Shown here: positions 9,785 through 19,249 of the stretch, piece by piece
Position numbering within the stretch: the first letter of the stretch is position 1
How the letters are laid out: every line of letters starts with the position of its first letter
Translations under genes and position numbers: made by a program
NCBI GenBank assembly: GCA_026075535.2
Contig: AP026539.1
Location: 11,408,001-11,472,000 of the forward strand
Reading direction: 5' to 3'
Source of the DNA: Tricholoma matsutake
Lineage: Eukaryota; Basidiomycota; Agaricomycetes; Agaricales; Tricholomataceae
Length of the DNA: 64,000 bases
The notes under the pieces: model-generated
The model's database searches: none
Told to the model about the DNA's origin: nothing
Seen by the model: the letters and a program-made list of their open reading frames with translations, nothing else

Positions 9785-12100
9785 TTGTACAGGCAACGTA
9801 CTCTGAGTACAACTAATGCACTCGCTAATGAGCTAAGTCAATTGAACCTTTACCGTCTTCCCAACGAGATGTGGATTGCCGTGTTCGAAGCAATTATATC
9901 CCCAGCAGACTTGTTCAAAGTAATACAAGCTTGCAAACATTTCTACCAACTCGCCATCCGTGTGCTCTATCGTTCCATACAGTGGACTAGCCCCCTGGCT
10001 TACGCCCGCAATGCTCCGTTTTGGCTTAATCGGACTGACGCAATGGTTGACGTGCCTACGTCTCTCTTTATTAGCATATCGCACATGCCCACAAACTCTT
10101 ATGCGCGGCTCGATCCGCAGACAGCTATTGTTGAGGCCGACGGGACTTGGAAACTGTCCCCCCCGTACGTCCTCAGCTGCAGAGCACATAGGCCGGTAGT
10201 AATCACTAATACGCAAGTTAGTGCGCACCCAAATTCCAGCTCGTACAATGGCAACAACCATGAAAACTTGGGGACTTCCAGTCGTCGGGACCGTGACGAA
10301 CGACGCATCGCGTTCTTCGCATCCAAGGGGTTGTATGAAGTCATGGCGCGGCAAATCATGAACTTTACGAGCCTTCGTGAACTTACGTTCCACCGCGCCG
10401 AGCTGCCGGAAGTTCTCTACACCGTGATAGAGAGCCTGCCTCAACTGCGGCATCTCACAATTCAATACTGCACCTTCCCTTCCGTAGCACCCCACCCCAC
10501 CCATCCGCATGTTCAGCTTGATGGTGATGTATCGTCGTTTGAAGATGAGTCTGACTCGGATGACGATAGGTCCATAACCAATTACTATCCAGACTTCTCC
10601 GTACTCCCCATCACAACCCTTAAGCTCTGGGGAAACAAAGGTGACACTGACTCTGGGCATGGGATTTCGAACACAGTGTACGCACTACACCTGTGTACTG
10701 CTGCATCGCTGCAGACGCTCAAGATTGACTGGACTCCGACCTCAGCGCGGTTCCTTGCGCAGCTTAACCCGAACACGTCCGTCACCCTTCCGCCCGGTTT
10801 GCATCACCTCACGCTTCGGATGCCCACCGCCAAGGTCTGGCCGTCAGAGGACGCGAACAACAATATCAACATCGCTGGAACCAACTTCAACACTGGTATT
10901 CATTCGAACACTACCACTAACCTCCTGAACCCGCTCCAGATCTTCCTCGTCTCTGTGCCCTCCCTCCGCTCCCTTTCCATCGTCAATCGATTGCCCAGCC
11001 TAGATCTTCCTGGTGGTGCGCTCCCGAACTTGAAAGCTTATGCGGGTCCTATGGGGACAGTACTTGCTGTGCTCAAAAGTGCAGGTTCAGGCGGGTCTGT
11101 ACGACATCTAGAGGTGACGGACGTGGATAAAAAAGTAAGTGACTTTGTCGGTGCTTTCTTGCCGGCCGTAGCAGGAGGGACGGAGGGCGGGTTTGTGACT
11201 GGCCACGCAGCTGATGGAAACGGGGAAGGCAAAAGCAAAGAAAAGGAAGATGTGGAACGCAGAGGACTATGGAGTCTGAGTGTCGTCCTTCGCGAGTGGG
11301 ACAACGAGATTCTGTTTGCGATTACGCAGTACTTCCAGGAATTGAGGAAGGTGAAGATCAGGTATGAGGCTGGGCATCCGTCTGAGGTGAGTTTCTTCTC
11401 CTTTGCTCGGGTTCCGTTTCGCGATTCTGGATTTGAGCTAACATTCTGTCTGTCTATTTAGTACACCCTATTGAGTCTTGGCGCCCTGTTTCTACACCGC
11501 CTTGCGCATCTAAAGAAGCTACATATGTATCTGATTCCCCAGAGTGCGAAGCCTTCTCCTTCGCGGCCATCACGCTCGCCCTGGAGTTTATCAACCTCAA
11601 ACGCGGCAGGACACGGACACATACACGGACATATACACGGACACGGACATCACGGACATGGAAACGGACATCACGGACATCAGCTACTCGTTGGTCAACA
11701 TGATATCAACAATAGCGACGATGACGACGACGTCATCAACGTTCCCGAAGGGTTAGAGTACCTCACCCGTGCAGCCGTCTTCAGACGTAGGCGCTCCGAC
11801 TCCGACGCCAATCCACCTCCGTTCGTAACCATGTCTCAAGGCCCACAGGCCTCGTCGGATGACATAGAGGTAAGCGGACTGATCGTGCCGTGGCGCAAAC
11901 ATGCGAGGCAACTCAGGGAGGTGCAGTTTGTCGAGGACGCGGTGTGGAGGAGGGCGTGGGATGGGGATGTGTGGTGTAAACGGAGCATCAAGCGAGAGAG
12001 GAATGGAAGTGAAGGGAAGAAATGGAAGGAGACGGTGGCCGAGAGGGAGAGGGGCGACAATGACGGGGATAGCGATGGCGAGGGCATGGGCGAGGAATGA
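9785..12100 (+). CDS. F-box protein with LRR-like body and His-Gly repeat
   Basis: Open frame 9785-11386, intron 11387-11461 (GTGAGT...TTTAG, 75 nt), then 11462-12100 ending TGA. The N-terminus carries an F-box: LYRLPNEMWIAVFEAIISPADL then a Cys/Tyr/Trp pattern ending LYRSIQW. The middle has loosely spaced leucine-rich segments (LRELTFHRAELPEVL; LPQLRHLTIQYC; LRSLSIVNRLPSLDLPG), as in fungal F-box/LRR proteins that pick substrates for SCF ubiquitin ligases. The second exon contains a His/Gly tract encoded by a GGACAY-type repeat at about 11605-11680, followed by a poly-Asp run. The start is unresolved: the frame is open upstream of 9785, no ATG precedes the F-box in frame, and an upstream exon is likely. 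Codon use and CpG content are normal. Confidence 0.82.
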
Positions 12101-13262
12101 AGAAAGGAGCTCTGGGTCAAAATAACGGCAGGTCGGCCAAGTGATCAGCACTTTGTACAACAGGTTGTAGAGGAAGGTGGATACAGGCCTAAAAGTGGTC
12201 GATATAAGGAGGCATGTATCATTTCATCTATCGTGTACCGTGTATCTTAGCCTTATTGTAAGTACCGTCGTAGATTATACATGTATTATTAACGATGACG
12301 CTGTAGCAAGGACTCGGAAAATTGGATGTGCAAATGGGTGACTTTCCGTAAGGGTCTAGAAAATTTTAGAAAGTTGGCGGGGTAATGGTGGAGTTCGAAC
12401 GTCAACTTCTGTAGATTTTTCTGGACTGTAAGCAGACAATGTATATATGTTTGGTGGGGGAGCGGGGACAAGATCATATGTATTCCAAAACAAGTGTTCT
12501 GATCTCAAAATATGAAGATCTCATCACACCGATCTCATCTAGCGAGCTATATAGAGGCAACTACAGACTTGAGCCCTCTGAGGTAGGTACAATACTGAGG
12601 CCCTCTGTACGATCTTGTATCTACAAAGGTTGGTTTTCAGGAACAGAATTGATGTTCGTCCCAACTCGGCATCGGCATATCGGCTGATGCCCGATATGAA
12701 GTCGGCCTTTAATTCCGGCCTGCGTCGGCGCATTGCTGACATTGCGCTGGTCACTTCTTCATGGCTATTGTATTCAGCATATACATCCGCAATGGCGGCC
12801 TTGACATTCTGCGGCTGGTAGCTGGTGACCTTCTCTGTATTTAAATTGACAGGGAATTCATTTGCAATTGAAAATGCGGGGCTCCGATTCCGTGGGGTAA
12901 GTAGATGGGTCCAATTCTTCATTAGCCCAACTGCAACGGGGTGGTACTTCTGGTACTTATATTGGTGTCTGGTGGTGTCATATATATAAGAAGCTAGAAA
13001 CAAGGGGTCGGACGGCACGGTTATAATTTTCGCGAGATCCGAAGACAGGATCCGAGAGTAGGAGTCCCAGTATGACGTTCCGCGCAGCTGTCACGTGAAC
13101 CGCGGGTGATTCCTAATGAAAATATCAAAGCACCAGAGCTTTGACACTCAACCAGATGAAACCATAGGTGAAAACTTTCTTGAATAGGCGTTGGACTGCA
13201 GGCGACTCAACTACTTCTCACCAGAAGGTTACCCGCGATACTTGCACGATACGAGCCATCGG
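12101..13262. other. Intergenic region without a convincing gene
   Basis: Lies between the F-box stop and the dehydrogenase promoter. A minus-strand open frame spans 13018-12539 (about 159 codons, GTG at its open end), with a translation I do not recognise, no introns needed and no domain seen. Its base composition resembles the flanks, so a short unknown gene or a decayed one cannot be excluded, but I do not call it. Confidence 0.4.
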
Positions 13263-13500
13263 GATTGTGTGAGGGCCTGTGTGCGAACCGTGAGTGTTTG
13301 AAATGCGGCGACAGCCCAATGGTCCGGATCCGGTGTCACGGCTATGATCAAGGAATCAGACTGCGAAGTTGCACATCATGTGGTAGGGCCTGTGCCTGTG
13401 TGCGAACCATGTAGTGTTTGAAATGGCGACAGCCCAATGTGGATCTGGTGTGTCACGGCTATGATCAAGATATCATTGCACAACATCATGTGTTAGGCCT
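13263..13500 (+). repeat. Tandem duplication upstream of the dehydrogenase gene
   Basis: A unit of about 115 bp is repeated head to tail: both copies contain GTGTGCGAACC, AGTGTTTGAAATG, CGACAGCCCAATG, GTCACGGCTATGATCAAG and CACATCATGTG-like blocks in the same order (about 13268-13381 and 13383-13492). A third, partial trace with CACATCATGAG follows near 13545-13557. Position 160-400 bp upstream of the ATG makes it a candidate upstream activating region. Confidence 0.75.
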
Positions 13501-13569
13501 GCCGGAATGCCGTGACCAGAACTTGCGCCCGACTTGCTAAATTTCACATCATGAGGGACAGTCGAATCG

Positions 13570-13577
13570 GTGTATAA
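13570..13577 (+). promoter_or_regulatory. Probable TATA box of the dehydrogenase gene
   Basis: GTATAAGT about 90 bp upstream of the ATG at 13663, followed by a CT-rich stretch (CCTCTATCTCTTC near 13600) that could hold the transcription start. Supported by position only. Confidence 0.5.
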
Positions 13578-13662
13578 GTATTGGCTTCGAATCCGCGAGG
13601 GTCCTCTATCTCTTCGGCAGAACAGTCACACCTTGACAACGTGAAACACCCTACCAGTAATC

Positions 13663-15673
13663 ATGTCCATGCGAGCAGTTGTTTACAAGAAAGCATATGG
13701 TGTTGCGGTCGAAACCGTCAAGCGGCCTATTATCCTTCATCCGGACGACGTCATCATCAAAGGCAAGTCAGCGTTCCCCTATTAGTGCCTAAGTACTAAC
13801 CCCGCGAATTCAGTCACCACAAGTTGCATCTGTGGCAGGTGAACGCGACTCTGCACCTGCTGAGGAATATGACTTGAAAATTCTACTCCCTCCAGTGACT
13901 TGCACATGTATGAAGGGCGTACAACTGTCGAGGCTGGAACCGTTTTCGGGCATGAAAAGTATGTCAGGTAGAAGTTTAACATGATTTGAGCTTATATTTT
14001 TCGAACAGCATGGGTATAGTCGATGTCAGTTTCTTCACACTGCGATTAGTAATAGAATATTCTAAATTTTACTACCAATAGGAACTTGGCAGCGCAGTAA
14101 CTGTGCGTGTTTAGTTTTCCCTCCGATCTGCTGTATGTTTAAATCTCTTTTTATAGCATCTTAAAAAAGGTGATCGTGTCGTCATTCCTTTCAACGTTGC
14201 TTGCGGACGTTGCACCAATTGTGAAGAGGGACGAACTGCATTCTGCACTAACGTCAATCCTGGTTTCGTGAGTGGTATTGAATACTTTTGATGTCTGTTG
14301 ACTCACTACATATAGGCTGGCGGGTATGTATACCGTACCATAATTTGTCAAAAAGAAGTTGATTGGATTATATTCATAATTTAGTGCTTACGGGTAAGCA
14401 CTGTTACGCCACCTACACATATGTTAAGTCCAAACTAAATCACTCGCCAGTTACGTAAAGATGGGACCTTATGCGGGAGGCCAAGCGGTGCGTTTTAGGA
14501 GGCATCTATTTTCCCATTTTTGGTGACATCAGCTATCTATTATTAGGAATACGTGAGAGTCCCGTTCGCAGATTTTAACGCATTGAAGCTTCCTCCTGGG
14601 ACTGCACACGAAGAAGACTTCGCCATGTTGGCGGATATCTTCCCAACGGTAAAGACGCCAGCGTGTGTTCTTCGTGATCTTGTACTTATTGTGTGCAACA
14701 GGGATGGCATGGCGTTGAGCTGTCTGTGAGTAGTCTTCGATCACGATCATGCAGAGCATAGCTATATGGTTTCATAGGGTTTTCGCCCTGGCGAATCGAT
14801 CGTCGTATTTGGTGCCGGCCCTGTAGGACTCATGGCTGCATATTCTGCGGTGTTGCGTGGCGCTTCGGAGATATACGTGGTCGATCGTGTACCTGAGCGG
14901 CTTGCAAAAGTGAAGTCCATCGGAGCTATCCCGATCGATTTCTCGAAGGGTGATGCAGTTGACCAAATCCTAAAAATCCGGGGCGGGTAAGTCATCTGCT
15001 TAATTTAACTTGTTCAATAATATTTAACAATATCACAGACGAGAAGTGGACCGTGGTGTTGATGGTTAGTTTCCCAAGTGAAAATTGTCGCCTCATAGAA
15101 GCTTATTGTGGAATTTGCAGCCGTTGGATACCAAGCGACTACCAATGATGGAAAGACCGAGAAGCCCAACGTCGTTTTGGAGGGCCTCATCCGTGTTGTT
15201 CGTGCGACGGGTGGACTTGGAATTCCAGGCCTTTATGTTTCAAGCGACCCCGGTGCACCTGACTCTGCTTCGGCAAAGTATGTGTCAATTTTTATATACA
15301 CTTCGAGTTGCAATATTCATGCTGTGCTATCGTGTAGGGGATATATGTCCTTCCCGTTCGGTAAGCTCTTGCTTTCGCGAAAGACACTTCGAAGATCTGA
15401 CGAGGATCTCAGGATCATTTTTCGAGAAAGGATTGACTATGGGGACTGGTCAATGCAACGCCAAGGTTGGCTTTGGTGACTAATTCGTCTTAGGATGTTG
15501 TTGACGGACGTTTCTAGGCCTACAATCGTTATCTCCGTGACCTCATCATAAGCGGAAAGGCACGACCATCCATCGCCGTCTCGCACAACGTTTCACTCGA
15601 AGACGCTGCTGAAGCGTATGACAAGTTCGACAGGAGGGTCGAAGGTTACACAAAAGTGCTGTTGCATCCCTGA
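13663..15673 (+). CDS. Zinc alcohol dehydrogenase, glutathione-independent formaldehyde dehydrogenase-like
   Basis: Seventeen exons give exactly 380 codons with stop: 13663-13762, 13814-13838, 13896-13958, 14009-14024, 14082-14102, 14157-14267, 14316-14323, 14385-14393, 14451-14487, 14547-14648, 14702-14725, 14778-14986, 15039-15064, 15121-15277, 15338-15360, 15413-15465, 15518-15673. The catalytic-zinc ligands are Cys in SCICGSDLH and His in FGHEN; LADIFPT holds the Asp used as third ligand in this subfamily. A structural-zinc cluster CGRCTNCEEGRTAFC and the Rossmann motif VVFGAGPVGL (NAD binding) follow. AGGAYGYV.MGPYAGGQAEY and DAVGYQA fit the formaldehyde-dehydrogenase branch rather than classical ADH. 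Length matches the family (about 380-400 aa). The reaction would be NAD-dependent oxidation of formaldehyde or another small aldehyde/alcohol in the cytosol; the substrate is inferred. Intron 1 is GC-AG. Confidence 0.93.
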
Positions 15674-16013
15674 AAGACCAATCCTTGAAAAACGCAGTGG
15701 GATTGAGAAATGCGAATGCAGGACATGAAGTTGAATATTTTGCATTGTATATTATATACCGCGAGGGTTGAATTCATTCTATGGCTCATCGGTTGGTACC
15801 GCTGTGTGACCGAAAATACTGAACGTCAACATTGCTGATGCATATGGGCCAATGGCAGAGATGACCAAACATAATGAGGTTGAAGCCATCATTTCTGATG
15901 GGTCGTGAGTGAACGCTATTCACCAAGCAGATTGTGCGCAACACGTGAGCTTCGGAAAATGCCGCCGTGGGACTTTGGGCGAGATTGAGATAGATTACTT
16001 AATAAGAGGCCCA
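15674..16013. other. 3' flank of dehydrogenase gene
   Basis: Contains the presumed 3' UTR and terminator. AT-rich ATTATATACC near 15750 is the only suggestive 3'-end signal. No gene seen. Confidence 0.4.
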
Positions 16014-16125
16014 TGTCACACACAAGGCCAGCCTCATAATTCCTCCTTTCTGAAATATAGTTGGAAATTCTTTGTGAAATATTATATTTGAGACTAAATT
16101 TCTACAAACAGAAATCCAAAAAATT

Positions 16126-16805
16126 GGTCATGTTTGCACACCCAAACGAAAATGTGGTGCCACTTTTGTTTACCACTCCCACACTACGTCAACATCAACA
16201 ACCACCCTTGACACTGTTGTTACCACTCCCTTCCTCTGCCTCCTTCTAGCTCCACCACCCCATCAACACCTGTGTTCCCCCCATTGGATAATGCTCCCAA
16301 GCACAGGCCCAAATGACAACAGCTGTCGTTTGGGCCCCAGGTAATGTTTTTTCACATTCTTTTTTCAACTAACTAATCTTTTCCCTTCTTTTTAGACTCT
16401 AACTATGTTGTAACAATGAGACAGTGCCAACACAGCACCCATGTCCACCTGCATATCCCACTGCTGCAAGCCCCTGCTTGCAAGGTGGATGACAGAGCAA
16501 CACAGCCACCCACAATGAGTAGAGCCAAACAAATGAATGGAATAGGTCCAAATGACAACTGGCATTGTTTGGGCCCCAGGTAAGTTCAAATATTTGTTCT
16601 TTTTTTCAACTAACTAACTTTCTCTTTTCTTTATCAGGTTCTTACTGGTAGTGATGAAGCCTGAACCAACACCCCACACCTGTGCCCTACACCACTGCTG
16701 CAAGCAACTGCTCACGGGGTGGATGGGGGTGGTGATGAACAACCAACAAAGGGCCCACAATGGATGCCAATGCCTATGCCACCAATGATGGACACCAATG
16801 CCAAC
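16126..16805 (-). repeat. Inverted duplicate of hAT1 segment
   Basis: Near-identical, in opposite orientation, to 18157-18835 inside hAT1; for example a 65-codon open frame is the same in 16589-16392 (minus) and 18372-18569 (plus). It carries two intron-like stretches (about 16330-16395 and 16578-16638) discussed under the repeat modules. Either a fragment captured by the surrounding TIR element or the relic of a second insertion. Confidence 0.85.
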
Positions 16806-16946
16806 AATAGAGATTTCACCACTTAGAAATATTAAATTTCAAATTCGTGAAAGGCAGTGCCCACCCATGCCCACCTATGCCCACTGCAAGTAGGCAACAC
16901 TTCATGAATTTGAAATTTAATATTTCTAAGTGGTGAAATCTCTATT
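16806..16946. repeat. 141-bp palindromic element
   Basis: Arms 16806-16851 and 16901-16946 are inverted copies (46 bp, one mismatch) around a 49-bp spacer containing CCCACC/CCCACT repeats. The ends are AATAGAGATTTCACC. It looks like a minimal MITE and would fold into a strong hairpin. Confidence 0.75.
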
Positions 16947-17370
16947 AGAATGTTTGCCTTTCACAATCTTGAAAACCTGATGTGAAATTATTACTTTCAC
17001 TATACCAATCATGAGGTTGAAAGCTAGCCTTTCTGAAACTATTTCTGCAGATTGAAAGTCAGCCACTCTGCTCCCAGAATGTTAAACTGAACAGCTGCTG
17101 AGAGGCTTGTTGAAAGTCTTAAAATAAAACTTTCTGATCTAATTTCTGAAAGCCTTTCAGGCAATTGATAGGTTAAACATCGCCTGACAGAAATACTTCC
17201 AGTGAAATGTCATGAGAAATTTAACCAGAAATATTGATTTTCAAAGTATATTTCTAATGGGTAATTTTTTGGATTTCTGTTTGTAGAAATTTAGTCTCAA
17301 ATATAATATTTCACAAAGAATTTCCAACCATATTTCAGAAAGGAGGAATTATGAGGCTAGCCTTGTGACA

Positions 17371-17535
17371 GTCAGTTACCTGACTCCCGATTTGGAGTCA
17401 GGATGCATAGCCACTTGGAGAAACCATGAGAGAGTAATGAATGGATTGCTGCCATAGTCATTCCTGCCTGTTACGAGTAGCTTCTCAGGGATGAATGATA
17501 TGTGAGCATCAAACACATCATTGACCAAATCTGGT
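17371..17535. other. Short unique-looking gap between two elements
   Basis: Host or older element DNA left of the hAT1 insertion; its right end includes the 8-bp target copy AATCTGGT (17528-17535). The sequence continues at 19142 on the other side of hAT1. No gene seen. Confidence 0.4.
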
Positions 17536-19141
17536 TAGTGTTTGAAGGTCCAGTTTGGTCCAGTTTTTTCCCACTTTGGGCTCAAACCAGAACCGCAACT
17601 GGTTCCATGACATTCCAAAACTATATAAAACCGGACTGAACTGCACGAAACCAGTTTGTTGCAGTTCAACCCGACTCGACTACCAGTTGTAGCCAGTTTG
17701 ACTACAACTGGTCATCTACCGACTGTGGTCAGTCTAAACTGAGTTTATGTAGATTAAATAATATTCTAAACCTAAAATAAAGCTCCTCACAGGCAGGGGC
17801 CTGTGAGCAAGCATGTAGGTAGCATAATAAATCAAAAATAGACCCCCTACCTTGCAGGATGTGCAAGGGAAGGGGGAATGTTTCAAACAAATGAAAAAAA
17901 ACCCTCCCGCACTTGTAGCGAGGAGGGGTGTTGTTGTTGTCCATCTGTCACCAGTTGTTGTCATGGTCGTTCCTCTCCGTTGTTGTCCCTCTGTCATTGG
18001 TGGCATTGGGGTTGGGGTTAGGGGTTGGCATTGGTGTCTGGTGTTGGTGTTGTCATCTGGTGTTGGGGTTGGGGTTGGCATTGGGGTCTAGCATTGGCAT
18101 TGTCATCTGGCATTGGCGTTAGGTGTTGATGTTGGCGTTAGTGTCATCGTCTGGTGTTGGCATTGGTGTCCATCGTTGGTGGCATAGGCATTGGCGTCCA
18201 TTGTGGGCCCTTTGTTGGTCATTCATCACCACCCCCATCCACCCCGTGAGCAGTTGCTTGCAGCAGTGGTGTAGGGCACAGGTGTGGGGTGTTGGTTCAG
18301 GCTTCATCACTACCAGTAAGAACCTGATAAAGAAAAGAGAAAGTTAGTTAGTTGAAAAAAAGAACAAATATTTGAACTTACCTGGGGCCCAAACAATGCC
18401 AGTTGTCATTTGGACCTATTCCATTCATTTGTTTGGCTCTACTCATTGTGGGTGGCTGTGTTGCTCTGTCATCCACCTTGCAAGCAGGGGCTTGCAGCAG
18501 TGGGATATGCAGGTGGACATGGGTGCTGTGTTGGCACTGTCTCATTGTTACAACATAGTTAGAGTCTAAAAAGAAGGGAAAAGATTAGTTAGTTGAAAAA
18601 AGAATGTGAAAAAACATTACCTGGGGCCCAAATGACAGCTGTCATCATTTGGGCCTGTGCTTGGGAGCATTATCCAATGGGGGGAACACAGGTGTTGATG
18701 GGGTGGTGGAGCTAGAAGGAGGCAGAGGAAGGGAGTGGTAACAACAGTGTCAAGGGTGGTTGTTGATGTTGACGTAGTGTGGGAGTGGTAAACAAAAGTG
18801 GCACCACATTTTCGTTTGGGTGTGCAAACATGACCAAATGGTCCGTGCACATCCACAGGATATTTAAACACTCGCTTTCTGAGTTCCTTTGTCCTCAGGC
18901 TTGCCCCATTTTCACTTTATTTTAGTTTATAGTATAGTAATGTAGATACTAGGTATATAACCGGTTACAACCAGTTTGAACTGACTTTCGTCAGTTCCAA
19001 ATAAATATACAAATTTATGGAACCACAACCGATGTCATTTGAAAACTAGGGCAACCACAACTGCAAAAGAACCGGACTGTGGTTCAGTCTGGCTCGGTTT
19101 CAGTTTTTTTCCAGTTCAATGAACTGGACCTTCAAACACTA
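17536..19141. mobile_element. hAT-type non-autonomous element hAT1
   Basis: Ends are inverted: TAGTGTTTGAAGGTCCAGT at the left and its complement at the right (19123-19141), flanked by the perfect 8-bp duplication AATCTGGT (17528-17535 and 19142-19149). An 8-bp duplication with short TAG-type ends is the hAT hallmark. The interior (1606 bp element) encodes no transposase that I can read; it consists of GT/TTG-rich low-complexity DNA, two intron-like modules (18320-18382, 18564-18623 in minus orientation), and hairpin motifs (17785-17806, 18480-18495). The right-hand part (18830-19140), with an AT-rich patch near 18868, resembles hAT2 around 50320-50675. Confidence 0.85.
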
Positions 19142-19249
19142 AATCTGGTCAACGTCCATGAAGTGCCAATTGGGGTGGTTCACACACAAATGCAGGCCAC
19201 AAAAAGAAGAAACTGCCAACACCATCTCTGAGTCAGGCTGCATCAGCAG

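Larger units (their letters stand above)
16014..17370. mobile_element. Non-autonomous element with about 110-bp terminal inverted repeats
   Basis: 16014-16125 and 17263-17370 are inverted copies with few differences; both ends read TGTCAC...AAGG(C/T)AGCCTCATAAT on their own strands. No clear target duplication is visible, so the superfamily is unassigned. The interior is non-coding. 16126-16805 is an inverted copy of hAT1 sequence 18157-18835, and 16806-16946 is a separate small palindrome. The rest (16950-17260) is AT-rich with repeated TTTCTGA / TGAAAG motifs. Confidence 0.7.

Noticed and set aside
12539..13018. 159-codon minus-strand frame upstream of the dehydrogenase gene
   Set aside because: No recognisable domain, a non-ATG open end and overlap with likely regulatory DNA; may be chance in a low-stop region.
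16392..18569. Identical 65-codon open frames at 16392-16589 (minus) and 18372-18569 (plus)
   Set aside because: They are the two arms of a duplicated non-coding repeat; identity reflects the DNA duplication, and the frame has no start context or family resemblance.
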